A DNA stretch of 64,000 bases. Source: Chitinophaga eiseniae (GTDB taxonomy: Bacteria; Bacteroidota; Bacteroidia; Chitinophagales; Chitinophagaceae). A program made the position numbers and the translations under genes. The notes beneath the pieces were generated by a model. The model worked only from the letters and a program-made list of their open reading frames with translations, was not told the origin of the DNA and did no database searches. Location of the stretch: contig NZ_JABAHZ010000004.1 in the NCBI RefSeq assembly GCF_012641265.1, positions 496,001 through 560,000 of the forward strand, read 5' to 3'. Below are positions 18,562 to 26,662 of the stretch, piece by piece. Position 1 is the stretch's first letter; each line of letters starts with the position of its first letter.

Positions 18562-18941
18562 AATTGTAGGGTTTAATAATGAGGAATGTATTGCTAAGAT
18601 TTGATACTTCTCTATGTGTAGACCGTATGCCGTCACAGGAATTTTATAACAACAGAGTCGGCCGTGTTGTTTGATTCTATCAGAATTTACCTTGTACCTC
18701 GCTGAAAATATATGCCTTACTTTAATTAATGAATTGATTTCTAAAGAGATACCTTGTTTGCCTGGCCGCCTCCGTCTACTAAAACCTGAAAAAATAGCAG
18801 TTTCCTCCTTCTCTTTCTGCTAAAAATGCAGTAAAACTTTATTGTATATGTCATAATTTCCGGATATACAACATTGGATCAGGGTTTGTTGTTACCTAAG
18901 CACGTTTGAGGACATCAAAAAAAGGAGAAAAATAACTAGAT
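18562..18941. promoter_or_regulatory. Divergent promoter region between the DUF937-OmpA gene and clpB
   Basis: About 380 bp of AT-rich DNA with no supportable gene. It must contain both divergent promoters. A purine-rich AAAAAAAGGAGAAAAA run ends about 10 bp before the clpB ATG and may serve as its ribosome-binding site. I did not find a CIRCE-type inverted repeat, so HrcA control of clpB is not supported here. Confidence 0.4.
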
Positions 18942-21542
18942 ATGAATTTGAATAATTTCACTATAAAATCGCAGGAAATACTGCAACAAGCACAACAACT
19001 AGCCTTTAACAATCAGAACCAGTCCATCGAAACCGGTCACCTGCTGAAGGCTTTATTAAATGATGAAGATAGTCCCATTGAGTACTTATTGAAAAAGAAC
19101 GATGTGAATACATCTTTCGTTACCAGTAAACTCAATGAGCAGATCAATAAATATCCCCGCATCGTAGGTGGAGAAGGTGGTCAATCCCTGAGCCGCGATG
19201 CCAACAACACAATACTCCGCGCCGGCGCTGCCATCAAGGAGTTTAAAGATGAATTTGTAAGCGTGGAACACCTCCTGCTCGGCATACTCGGCGGTAGCGA
19301 CGATACCGCTAAACTGCTAAAAGACGCCGGATTAACCGAAAAAGGCCTGAAAGCCGCTATTAAAGAGCTGCGCAAAGGCGACACCGTTAATTCACAGACA
19401 GGCGGTAATCAATATAACACCTTACAGAAATATGCGAAGAACCTCAACGAAATGGCCCGGGAAGGTAAACTCGATCCCGTGATTGGCCGTGATGAGGAAA
19501 TTCGTAGAACGTTACATATTCTTTCCCGCAGATCAAAAAATAACCCCATCCTGGTAGGTGAACCTGGTGTAGGTAAAACTGCCATCGTGGAAGGTCTCGG
19601 ACACCGGATCATCAACGGCGACGTACCGGAAAACCTGAAATCTAAAACCATCTATGCCCTGGATATGGGAGCCCTGATGGCAGGTGCTAAATACCGTGGT
19701 GAGTTTGAAGAAAGGTTGAAAGGCGTAGTAAAAGAAGTAGCCGAAAGCAATGGGGAAATCATCCTCTTTATAGATGAGATTCATACCCTGATCGGCGCCG
19801 GTGCAATGGAAGGTGCCATGGATGCGGCTAATATCCTGAAACCCGCCCTGGCAAGAGGAGAGCTCCGCGCTATTGGTGCTACCACGCTCAATGAATACCA
19901 GAAATATTTTGAGAAAGATAAAGCGCTCGAACGCCGCTTCCAGAAAGTATTGGTAGACGAACCTTCTGTAGAAGATGCCATTTCTATCTTACGCGGACTG
20001 AAAGAAAAGTATGAAAGTCACCACCATGTGCTGATCAAAGACGAAGCCATTATTGCCGCCGTTGAATTATCGCACCGCTATATTACTGACCGCTTTTTAC
20101 CAGATAAGGCCATCGACCTGATTGATGAAAGCGCGGCGAAACTCAGGCTGGAAATGAATTCTATGCCGGAAGAACTGGATGAACTGGAAAGAAGGATCAG
20201 GCAGCTGGAAATTGAACGGGAAGCAATTAAGCGCGAAAACGATGAAGATAAACTGCGTGAACTGGGCGAAGAAATTGCCCGCCTCGGTGAAGAACGCAAT
20301 ACCTTCAAAGCTAAATGGCAGGCGGAAAAAGAAGTAGTGGACCAGATACAGAATGCCAAGTCAGCGATCGAAAACCTGAAACTGGAAGCGGAACAGGCCG
20401 AGCGTAACGGCGATTTCGGACGTGTAGCGGAAATCCGCTATGGTAAGGTGAAAGAACAGGAAAAACTGGTAACCGACCTGACAGAAGAATTGAATAAAAT
20501 ATCTGCCAATCATAAACGTCTTCTTAAAGAGGAAGTAGATGCAGAGGATATCGCAGAAAATGTAGCTAAAGCAACCGGTATCCCCGTATCTAAAATGATG
20601 CAGAGTGAAAAAGATAAATTGTTGCAACTGGAAGAAGAGCTGCATCAACGGGTAGTAGGACAGGATGAAGCCATCATCGCAGTATCCGATGCTATTCGCC
20701 GCAGCCGCGCAGGATTACAGGATCCGCGCCGACCTATCGGTTCTTTTATCTTCCTGGGTACTACCGGTGTGGGTAAAACAGAGTTGGCCAAAGCATTGGC
20801 AGAATACCTGTTCGATGATGAAAACATGATGACCCGCATCGACATGAGCGAATACCAGGAAAAGCACTCCGTAAGCCGGCTGGTAGGAGCGCCTCCGGGA
20901 TATGTGGGATATGATGAAGGCGGACAACTCACAGAAGCCGTACGCCGTAAACCCTATTCAGTAGTGCTGCTCGATGAAATCGAAAAAGCGCACCCGGATA
21001 CTTTTAACATTTTGTTACAGGTGCTCGATGATGGACGCCTCACCGATAACAAGGGAAGGGTGGTGAATTTCAAAAACACCATCATCATCATGACCAGCAA
21101 CATGGGTAGTCATATCATCCAGGAAAACTTTGAAAATATTACCGATGCCAATAGGGAAGAAGTAGTAGATAAAACGAAGGAAGAAGTAATGTCATTGCTG
21201 AAACAAACCATCCGTCCGGAGTTCCTGAACAGGGTAGATGAAGTAATCATGTTCCAGCCTTTGATGAGAAGTGAAATTAAAGGAATAATTAACATTCAGT
21301 TACAACAACTGAAGGACATGGTAGCAAAAAATGGCATGATATTGGAATTTTCTGATTATGCGCTCGAATACCTCTCTGTTCAAGGTTATGACCCACAGTT
21401 TGGAGCAAGACCGCTGAAACGCCTCATTCAGAAAGAAATCATTAACCTGCTTAGTAAGAAAATTCTCGCAGGCGACATTGACAAATCCAAACCAGTGTTG
21501 ATTGATGTGTTTGATGGCGTAGTAGTAATAAGAAACAAGTAA
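18942..21542 (+). CDS. clpB: ATP-dependent disaggregase ClpB
   Basis: An 866-residue Hsp100 chaperone that extracts polypeptides from aggregates together with DnaK. The N-terminal Clp repeat domain covers about 1-145. The first AAA+ module has Walker A GEPGVGKTA near residue 210 and Walker B LFIDEIHTL. The coiled-coil middle domain spans about 410-530 (ELERRIRQLEIEREA). The second AAA+ module has Walker A GTTGVGKTE near 605 and VVLLDEIEKAHPD. The middle domain separates ClpB from ClpA and ClpC. It stands alone with its own promoter region and a terminator 31 bp after the stop codon. Confidence 0.98.
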   Translation: MNLNNFTIKSQEILQQAQQLAFNNQNQSIETGHLLKALLNDEDSPIEYLLKKNDVNTSFVTSKLNEQINKYPRIVGGEGGQSLSRDANNTILRAGAAIKEFKDEFVSVEHLLLGILGGSDDTAKLLKDAGLTEKGLKAAIKELRKGDTVNSQTGGNQYNTLQKYAKNLNEMAREGKLDPVIGRDEEIRRTLHILSRRSKNNPILVGEPGVGKTAIVEGLGHRIINGDVPENLKSKTIYALDMGALMAGAKYRGEFEERLKGVVKEVAESNGEIILFIDEIHTLIGAGAMEGAMDAANILKPALARGELRAIGATTLNEYQKYFEKDKALERRFQKVLVDEPSVEDAISILRGLKEKYESHHHVLIKDEAIIAAVELSHRYITDRFLPDKAIDLIDESAAKLRLEMNSMPEELDELERRIRQLEIEREAIKRENDEDKLRELGEEIARLGEERNTFKAKWQAEKEVVDQIQNAKSAIENLKLEAEQAERNGDFGRVAEIRYGKVKEQEKLVTDLTEELNKISANHKRLLKEEVDAEDIAENVAKATGIPVSKMMQSEKDKLLQLEEELHQRVVGQDEAIIAVSDAIRRSRAGLQDPRRPIGSFIFLGTTGVGKTELAKALAEYLFDDENMMTRIDMSEYQEKHSVSRLVGAPPGYVGYDEGGQLTEAVRRKPYSVVLLDEIEKAHPDTFNILLQVLDDGRLTDNKGRVVNFKNTIIIMTSNMGSHIIQENFENITDANREEVVDKTKEEVMSLLKQTIRPEFLNRVDEVIMFQPLMRSEIKGIINIQLQQLKDMVAKNGMILEFSDYALEYLSVQGYDPQFGARPLKRLIQKEIINLLSKKILAGDIDKSKPVLIDVFDGVVVIRNK

Positions 21543-21572
21543 TTCTAAATACGACGATACATAGTTAACGAT

Positions 21573-21604
21573 AAGCTCCGCGATTCTTCGCGGGGCTTTT
21601 TTAT
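21573..21604 (+). terminator. Rho-independent terminator of clpB
   Basis: AAGCTCCGCGA pairs with TCGCGGGGCTT (one G-T wobble) around a short loop, followed by a run of T residues. Confidence 0.88.
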
Positions 21605-21685
21605 GGTCTGTACTTATACCGCATGGAGCAGACGGGTTTTATCAGTCGCTTTCAGTAAATTTGAAAGAATCAAAACTTAAACGAT

Positions 21686-22165
21686 ATGCCGGGAGAAAGA
21701 GAAAGAAGATTTATGCAGCATGCCATTGCATTGTCCCGCCGGGGCATGGAAAATGGTGATGGCGGGCCTTTTGGGTCTATTGTCGTAAGAGGTGATGAGA
21801 TAGTGGGAGAGGGATGGAACCAGGTGCTTTGTGATACCGATCCTACGGCGCATGCGGAAGTGGTGGCGATTCGTGCGGCCTGTAAAAAGCTCGGCACTTT
21901 CCAGTTGCACGATTGTGAAATCTATACTTCCTGTGAGCCATGTCCTATGTGCCTGGGCGCCATTTACTGGGCGCGCCCGCAGCGGGTATACTATGCCAAT
22001 ACCAAGGAAGATGCCGCTGCGATCGATTTTGATGATTCATTCATTTACCGGGAAATAAACGTGCCGCATACCGATAAAAAGATTCCACTGATTGCTATGC
22101 CGGAAGCCGCTGCCCTGGAAGTATTCAGCGACTGGAAAGAGAAGGGAGATAAGACATTGTATTAA
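21686..22165 (+). CDS. guaD: Guanine deaminase (cytidine-deaminase fold)
   Basis: A 159-residue zinc-dependent deaminase. It shows the TAHAEV motif (zinc-ligand His, proton-shuttle Glu) at about residues 52-57 and CEPCPMCLGAIYWARP (two zinc-ligand Cys) at about 82-98. The C-terminal part (FDDSFIYREINVP) and the overall length match the Bacillus-type guanine deaminase more closely than tRNA adenosine deaminase TadA, which lacks the FDDSFIY segment. It would convert guanine to xanthine in purine salvage. It is monocistronic, and its stop codon lies inside the stem of the terminator. Confidence 0.9.
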   Translation: MPGERERRFMQHAIALSRRGMENGDGGPFGSIVVRGDEIVGEGWNQVLCDTDPTAHAEVVAIRAACKKLGTFQLHDCEIYTSCEPCPMCLGAIYWARPQRVYYANTKEDAAAIDFDDSFIYREINVPHTDKKIPLIAMPEAAALEVFSDWKEKGDKTLY

Positions 22166-22208
22166 AGCAGATAGCTGTTAGCTTTGGCTAACAGCTATCT
22201 GCTTTAAT
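22161..22208. terminator. Bidirectional terminator, 22-bp perfect stem embedding two stop codons
   Basis: Arms 22161-22182 and 22187-22208 pair perfectly around a TTTG loop. The left arm includes the guaD stop codon (22163-22165), and the right arm includes the stop codon of the convergent anti-sigma gene (22204-22206), so the last codons of both genes constrain the hairpin. Confidence 0.9.
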
Positions 22209-22560
22209 GTTTTATAGTAGAAAAATGATAGGCCCAGAAAAGTGCCAGTAATAAGAAAAGTATACAGAGTATAATAACGGCCAGGTATATATAATTTTCA
22301 GATTTTCTCCGGGAGCGGTAACGGGTGCGTAGTTTTTTCAGCAGCTCCCATTTCATCTGCCGGATCCACCCGGGGATCTTTTCCTTATCTTTTATAGCTT
22401 CCAGCCCTTCCAGTGCATCGCTGCACAGCTCACAATCAGACAGGTGCATTTCCACTTCGTGTTGTTCTTCAGCCGTCAGCTTACCCTGCACATAGTCCAG
22501 TAGCTGCTGTTGTGAAAGACAGCGTGTTGTTGAAAAGATATCGTTGAAATGCTCGTTCAT
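22204..22560 (-). CDS. Zinc-finger anti-sigma-factor-like membrane protein
   Basis: 118 residues with an N-terminal zf-HC2/ZAS-type motif (HLSDCELC, H-x3-C-x2-C) at about residues 40-47, within CLSQQQLLDYVQGKLTAEEQ. A basic stretch (KLRTRYRSRRK) and one C-terminal membrane span (YIYLAVIILCILFLLLALFW) follow, with almost no periplasmic part. It lies 17 bp after the ECF sigma gene and is probably its membrane-tethered inhibitor. The first 50 residues are clearly paralogous to the start of the 370-residue protein two genes upstream. With no periplasmic sensor domain, release would have to depend on the span, the zinc site or another protein. Confidence 0.87.
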   Translation of the reverse strand: MNEHFNDIFSTTRCLSQQQLLDYVQGKLTAEEQHEVEMHLSDCELCSDALEGLEAIKDKEKIPGWIRQMKWELLKKLRTRYRSRRKSENYIYLAVIILCILFLLLALFWAYHFSTIKH

Positions 22561-22577
22561 ATCACTATGGATGCAAA

Positions 22578-23159
22578 TTAACTTTTATTTGCGCGTTGTT
22601 GTTTTTCCAGTAAAAGTTTCAGGTTTCGCTTGCCATTTTGAATATAGCTTTTCACCTGTAGTAAACTATACCCCGTTTGATCAGCTATGTCCTGGTAGGA
22701 TTTCTTCTCCAGGTAAAACAGCCGCACACAGTCCCGTTGCTCAGGATTCAACTGGTTCATCGCCTGTTCCATATTTTCCAACAGGAGATCCTTTTCCTGG
22801 TATACCCCCTTATCTTCCTGTTCTGCTGCGATGCCTCCCATATGCTTGTCGGAAATTTCTTCCTTATATTTCATATGCTTTTGCCGCAACTGCATCAGGC
22901 AGTAGTTTTTTGTTACCTGGTATATCCAGGCCCTGAAATACTGTATCTCATGTTTATTGATGTCGGACAACATCTTGAGAAAGATTTGCTGCACGGCATC
23001 CCGTGCATCTTCTTCATTCTTCAGGTACTTCATGCACATACCCAGCAGTAGCAGGGCATAGCGATCAAACAGCACACCGATCCAATCACTGTTGTTGTCA
23101 GCTTTGAACCGCTGTAGTAGCTCCTGGTCTGTTAGTTGTTGTATGGCTGGATTATTCAC
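22578..23159 (-). CDS. ECF-type RNA polymerase sigma factor
   Basis: 193 residues with sigma region 2 at about 20-95 (FDRYALLLLGMCMKYL, EEDARDAVQQIFLKML, FRAWIYQVTKNYCLMQLR) and region 4 at about 125-180 (LNPEQRDCVRLFYLEKKSYQDIADQTGYSLLQVKSYIQNGKRNLK). The acidic region-2.2 core-binding motif (EEDARD) is intact, unlike in its paralogue at 24330-24902. It is followed by its zinc-finger anti-sigma partner. A perfect palindrome lies 14-40 bp upstream of its start codon. Its regulon cannot be inferred from the window. Confidence 0.94.
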   Translation of the reverse strand: MNNPAIQQLTDQELLQRFKADNNSDWIGVLFDRYALLLLGMCMKYLKNEEDARDAVQQIFLKMLSDINKHEIQYFRAWIYQVTKNYCLMQLRQKHMKYKEEISDKHMGGIAAEQEDKGVYQEKDLLLENMEQAMNQLNPEQRDCVRLFYLEKKSYQDIADQTGYSLLQVKSYIQNGKRNLKLLLEKQQRANKS

Positions 23160-23172
23160 AGGCTAATAAATG

Positions 23173-23199
23173 GAATGCTGCATACTAGATGCAGCATTC
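23173..23199. terminator. Perfect 11-bp palindrome between the two sigma/anti-sigma cassettes
   Basis: GAATGCTGCAT and ATGCAGCATTC pair over a 5-nt loop. It lies after the TPR anti-sigma stop codon and just ahead of the downstream sigma start codon. It could terminate or attenuate read-through, or act as an operator. There is no strong T-run. Confidence 0.45.
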
Positions 23200-23233
23200 A
23201 CAAAAATCCATAATATTTTCTGATATAAAAAGT

Positions 23234-24346
23234 TTACATGCTATCCAGCGCCTGCTTGGCGGCGTCTTTCATGCTGCCGTCCATGCGTATTACCTCACGG
23301 AACATGCGGCGGGCTTTGCCCATTTGTCCTTTGCTGCGATAGCAGATAGCGAGTTGATAGCGGGCCAGTTCCACGTACTTGCCGGAGCTGACAGATTCCA
23401 GTCTGCGGTACCTGTCTATCGCTTCACCCAGGTTACCTTGTTGCTGGTATACCATAGCGGCTTTATAAAGGTATTCGTCACTGTTGATGGGTAAGGCGGC
23501 GGCTGATTCTTTTTTAGCCGGTTCAGGTGCCTTTTGTTCTTTGGCTACCTGGGCTGGCTTATTATCCGGTTTTGCAGTCCCCTTGGTATCGTCATCTTTG
23601 GCTTTATCATCATTCTTATCCGCCTTATCCGCCGCGGCTTTACGGATGGAATCCTGTTTTTGCTTCAGCAGGTTGGCCTGCTGTACTTTGCGGATACTGT
23701 CGGCCGCCGCTTTATGTTGCGCGGCTTTCAGGGCGGCTGCTTTTTTCAATGCAGCAGAATCTACAGGCTTCTGGGCCGCTGCCAGGACCGGTTTTGCCGG
23801 CGGCGTGACGGGCGCCGTATGTGTCGCTTCCGGCGCAGGCGTGGTAGTATGATCTACAGGCGTTACAACCGGAGGATTGCTGGCGGCGGTAATGGCGGTG
23901 CTGTCCTTTGCAGGCAGGCCGGCCATTATGTGCACGGGCGGCGGCTGGTTCCTTATATGGCCACGCATTACATATACGCTGCCTATGCCGAGCCCGATAA
24001 AAGCAACGATCCAGAAGTATACCAGCATATGTTCTTTGTTCTTTTCCTTGCGGGTATACTGGGCTATCTTCTGGGTATGTGAAACAGGCTGAATGCTGCT
24101 ATGTACATAGCGTTGCAGCTTATTGGTCAGGTCCTGGTACCTGTCTGTATTTTCTTCCTTTTCCAATGCCTGCAGTGCATCAAAGCACAGGTCGCAATCT
24201 GTGAGATGCTGCTCTACCAGGTGTTTTTCTACATCGGTCAACCGGCCTTCCAGGTAACGTGGAAGCTGATCCCTGCTGAGGCAACGGATCGTAGAAAAAA
24301 TCTTTAGTACTTTATCGTTATTCGGTTTACTACTTAACATATCCAT
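23234..24346 (-). CDS. Zinc-finger anti-sigma-like protein with periplasmic TPR domain
   Basis: 370 residues. The cytoplasmic N-terminus has the ZAS-type motif HLTDCDLC (H-x3-C-x2-C) inside CLSRDQLPRYLEGRLTDVEK, closely matching the 118-residue anti-sigma downstream. One membrane span lies at about 107-128 (MLVYFWIVAFIGLGIGSVYV). A long Ala/Lys/Asp/Pro-rich linker (about 140-285) leads to C-terminal TPR-like helices (YKAAMVYQQQGNLGEAIDRY, ELARYQLAICYRSKGQMGKA). The topology suggests a transmembrane regulator whose TPRs sense or dock a partner in the periplasm. Its start overlaps the end of the upstream sigma-like gene by 17 bp, which implies translational coupling. Confidence 0.88.
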   Translation of the reverse strand: MDMLSSKPNNDKVLKIFSTIRCLSRDQLPRYLEGRLTDVEKHLVEQHLTDCDLCFDALQALEKEENTDRYQDLTNKLQRYVHSSIQPVSHTQKIAQYTRKEKNKEHMLVYFWIVAFIGLGIGSVYVMRGHIRNQPPPVHIMAGLPAKDSTAITAASNPPVVTPVDHTTTPAPEATHTAPVTPPAKPVLAAAQKPVDSAALKKAAALKAAQHKAAADSIRKVQQANLLKQKQDSIRKAAADKADKNDDKAKDDDTKGTAKPDNKPAQVAKEQKAPEPAKKESAAALPINSDEYLYKAAMVYQQQGNLGEAIDRYRRLESVSSGKYVELARYQLAICYRSKGQMGKARRMFREVIRMDGSMKDAAKQALDSM

Positions 24347-24902
24347 TCATAAATAGCTTGGCAAGTTTTCCTTTGGCGGCTTTCAGCTGTGTTCTCAGTT
24401 TTTCCCTGGAGATACCGGTGGTAGCGGAAAGGTCAGCAAAGGGTTTATTTTCAAGATAGAATTGCGTGATGAGTGCCCGGTCGTCGGCATTAAGTCGCTG
24501 TAAAGCCTGTTCCAGCCGTACTATCAGGTCCTGCCGGTCAATGATATTAGTAGCGGCTTTGTCTACAGTATTCTCGATATGGAGTAAATCTCTGCCATCG
24601 CGTGATGGATAGAACGGGGTATTTTTCTCTGGTTTACCGAGATACCCTTTCTGTATATGTAAAATCCATTCGTTTACCTTGTAGATCGTTTGGGTTTTAA
24701 GACTGGCACTTAATCTTTGGAGGAGAGAAGGAAAGACTACGTTGGGGTCCAGGTTAGATTGCGGACTTAAATGGGGGAGGGTAACTGCAACCAGCAGATG
24801 GCTGTACCTGTCCATCAATACGCCTTCTGCCTCGCGGTCATGTTGTTTTCTGGCGCGGGATATTAGCTCTTTGTCCGATAAATTGGTTAACTGTTGTTGC
24901 AT
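24330..24902 (-). CDS. Divergent ECF sigma-like protein with degenerate region 2
   Basis: 190 residues. Region 4 is recognisable at about 130-185 (LEQALQRLNADDRALITQFYLENKPFADLSATTGISREKLR). The N-terminus aligns with the intact paralogue (LSDKELISRARKQHDREAEGVLMDRYSHLL), but the acidic region-2.2 stretch EEDARDAVQQIF of that paralogue is replaced by QSNLDPNVVFPSLL, and the basic -10-recognition part is poorly conserved. It may still act as a sigma factor with altered core binding, or as a decoy or regulatory subunit. It is the first gene of the four-gene unit and overlaps its anti-sigma partner by 17 bp. Confidence 0.85.
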   Translation of the reverse strand: MQQQLTNLSDKELISRARKQHDREAEGVLMDRYSHLLVAVTLPHLSPQSNLDPNVVFPSLLQRLSASLKTQTIYKVNEWILHIQKGYLGKPEKNTPFYPSRDGRDLLHIENTVDKAATNIIDRQDLIVRLEQALQRLNADDRALITQFYLENKPFADLSATTGISREKLRTQLKAAKGKLAKLFMNGYVK

Positions 24903-24994
24903 AAACTTATTACTTTATATTTACGTACAAAAGCGGAAAAAGTTCATTCAGCGCATAATATTATTGAATAATAAAACGGATTTATACAATTAAT

Positions 24995-25768
24995 ATGCCA
25001 TACGCCATTGTAACTGTGCCAGTTGCGCCATTGCGGGGAACGGCCTCACACAGGAGTGAAATGATTTCCCAGCTGTTATGGGGTGCCGCTGTATCTGTTA
25101 TTGATACGGCTCCGGATGGCTGGGTACAGGTAAAAAATCAATACGACGGGTATATGGGGTGGGTCACCGCCGCCCACCTGGAAACCATTGACGAAGCGCT
25201 TTTCCTGGAACCGGCTACCAGGTATCTGCCGGGTTGGGTAAATCGCGTTACGATGAACGGGGTGCCTATGCTGGTGCCTTTCGGTTGCCTGGTGAAAGGG
25301 CACGGCGACACAGCCGTTCAATGGGGTTCTATCACCGTAAAATTCGAAGATAAACCAGTTTTGTTAAATAATAACAATTCGGTAGATGTTGATGCACTTA
25401 AAGCAGCGGCAGCACAGTTCTTAAATACCGGCTACCTCTGGGGAGGTACCAGTGTATTTGGCGTGGATTGTTCCGGCTTTACACAAAACGTGTTTAAACT
25501 CTCCGGTATCTCCCTCCTTCGGGATGCTTATCAACAGGCTGGCCAGGGGCAGTTGGTAGGATTTCTACAGGAGGCACAGCTGGGCGACCTGGCCTTTTTT
25601 GATAATGAAGAGGGACGCATTACGCATGTGGGCATCCTGCTCAACGATCATGAAATCATCCACTCTTCCGGCAAAGTACGCATCGATGCCATCGATAATG
25701 AAGGGATTATTAATACCGATACCGGCGTTCGTACGCACCGGCTGCGGATTATAAAACGATTTTTTTAG
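24995..25768 (+). CDS. NlpC/P60 cell-wall peptidase with SH3 domain (dipeptidyl-peptidase VI-like)
   Basis: 257 residues without an obvious signal peptide. An N-terminal bacterial SH3-type domain (about 1-65, VPVAPLRGTASHRSEMISQLLWG, GYMGWV) precedes an NlpC/P60 domain with Cys159 (VDCSGFTQNVF), His211 (ITHVGIL) and His223 (EIIHSSG). This layout matches gamma-D-glutamyl-L-diamino-acid endopeptidases of the YkfC / dipeptidyl-peptidase VI type, which cut the stem peptide of recycled murein fragments. Lack of a signal fits a cytoplasmic recycling role. It is divergent from the sigma cassette and convergent with ppa, separated from the latter by a long inverted repeat. Confidence 0.92.
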   Translation: MPYAIVTVPVAPLRGTASHRSEMISQLLWGAAVSVIDTAPDGWVQVKNQYDGYMGWVTAAHLETIDEALFLEPATRYLPGWVNRVTMNGVPMLVPFGCLVKGHGDTAVQWGSITVKFEDKPVLLNNNNSVDVDALKAAAAQFLNTGYLWGGTSVFGVDCSGFTQNVFKLSGISLLRDAYQQAGQGQLVGFLQEAQLGDLAFFDNEEGRITHVGILLNDHEIIHSSGKVRIDAIDNEGIINTDTGVRTHRLRIIKRFF

Positions 25769-25769
25769 G

Positions 25770-25889
25770 AGCGAAAAGCATAAAGCCGAAAGCAAAAAGC
25801 CATTGTGGAGAAGAACTCTGCGAGTATTTAAAATTCGCTTAGATCAATCTTCACAATGGCTTTTTGCTTTCGGCTTTATGCTTTTCGCT
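25770..25889. terminator. 38-bp perfect inverted repeat between convergent genes
   Basis: Arms 25770-25807 and 25852-25889 are exact reverse complements over 38 bp, separated by a 44-nt loop. The NlpC/P60 stop is 2 bp before the left arm and the ppa stop is 5 bp after the right arm. It probably terminates both genes, but it is much longer than a normal intrinsic terminator. Confidence 0.8.
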
Positions 25890-25893
25890 TTTA

Positions 25894-26433
25894 TCAGCTC
25901 TGCTTGAAAATCTTGCGGTAATCCTCGAAGCTCTTCACAATAATCTCTTCTGCTTTTACTTTGTTCTGGAATTCTTCTACCACTACGGTTTTCTTTTCCA
26001 GCTTTTTGTACTCTTCAAAGAAATGACGCATTTCATCGATGAAGTGAGGAGGTAATTCAGAAATATCGTTGATATAGTTTACACTCATATCGTTGGCAGC
26101 TACTGCGATGATTTTGTCATCTGCTTCACCACCATCTATCATCTGCATTACACCAATTACTTTGGCTTCAATGATACACATGGGTACGCACTCTATTTGA
26201 GAAAGCACCAGGATATCGAGTGGATCGTGGTCATCGCAATAAGATTGTGGAATAAATCCGTAGTTGGCAGGGTAGTATACAGATGAATATAGTACGCGGT
26301 CCAGTTTCAGCAAACCGCTTTCTTTATCCAGTTCATATTTGGCACGGCATCCCTTTGGAATCTCTATAATGGCATTTACAATGTTAGGCACTTCAGAACC
26401 GGGATTCACACTGTGCCAGGGATTTGTCATCAT
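25894..26433 (-). CDS. ppa: Inorganic pyrophosphatase, soluble family I
   Basis: A 179-residue cytoplasmic enzyme hydrolysing pyrophosphate to phosphate. It has the family-I substrate and metal-binding series: IPKGCRAKYELDKESG, VYYPANYGFIPQ, DDHDPLDILVL (metal-binding Asp residues) and DGGEADDKIIAV. The length matches bacterial hexameric enzymes. The start is one of two adjacent ATGs (MMTNPWHSV). About 230 bp of AT-rich DNA precede it, holding its promoter and the downstream region of the lipoprotein gene; I see no further gene there. Confidence 0.96.
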   Translation of the reverse strand: MMTNPWHSVNPGSEVPNIVNAIIEIPKGCRAKYELDKESGLLKLDRVLYSSVYYPANYGFIPQSYCDDHDPLDILVLSQIECVPMCIIEAKVIGVMQMIDGGEADDKIIAVAANDMSVNYINDISELPPHFIDEMRHFFEEYKKLEKKTVVVEEFQNKVKAEEIIVKSFEDYRKIFKQS

Positions 26434-26662
26434 AATAATCTACTTTACTTTAAGGTTTATTGTTCAATATTGGATTAATGCTGAAAAGTGAATAAAACAC
26501 TCACCTCACTTTTCATGAAGATATGGTCAAAAGGTTCCGTTAAGTAAAAACAGGAAATAAGCCACACATTCAATCATTAATGCGTGGCAAAATTAAGGTA
26601 ACTGGCCGTTAATAGCTAAAAATTATCCTCCTTTTGTACAAAAAGCCAAAGAGAGGAGAAAA

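Noticed and set aside
23484..24082. Several plus-strand frames opposite the TPR anti-sigma gene
   Set aside because: They mirror the low-complexity Ala/Lys linker of the real gene and have no independent support.
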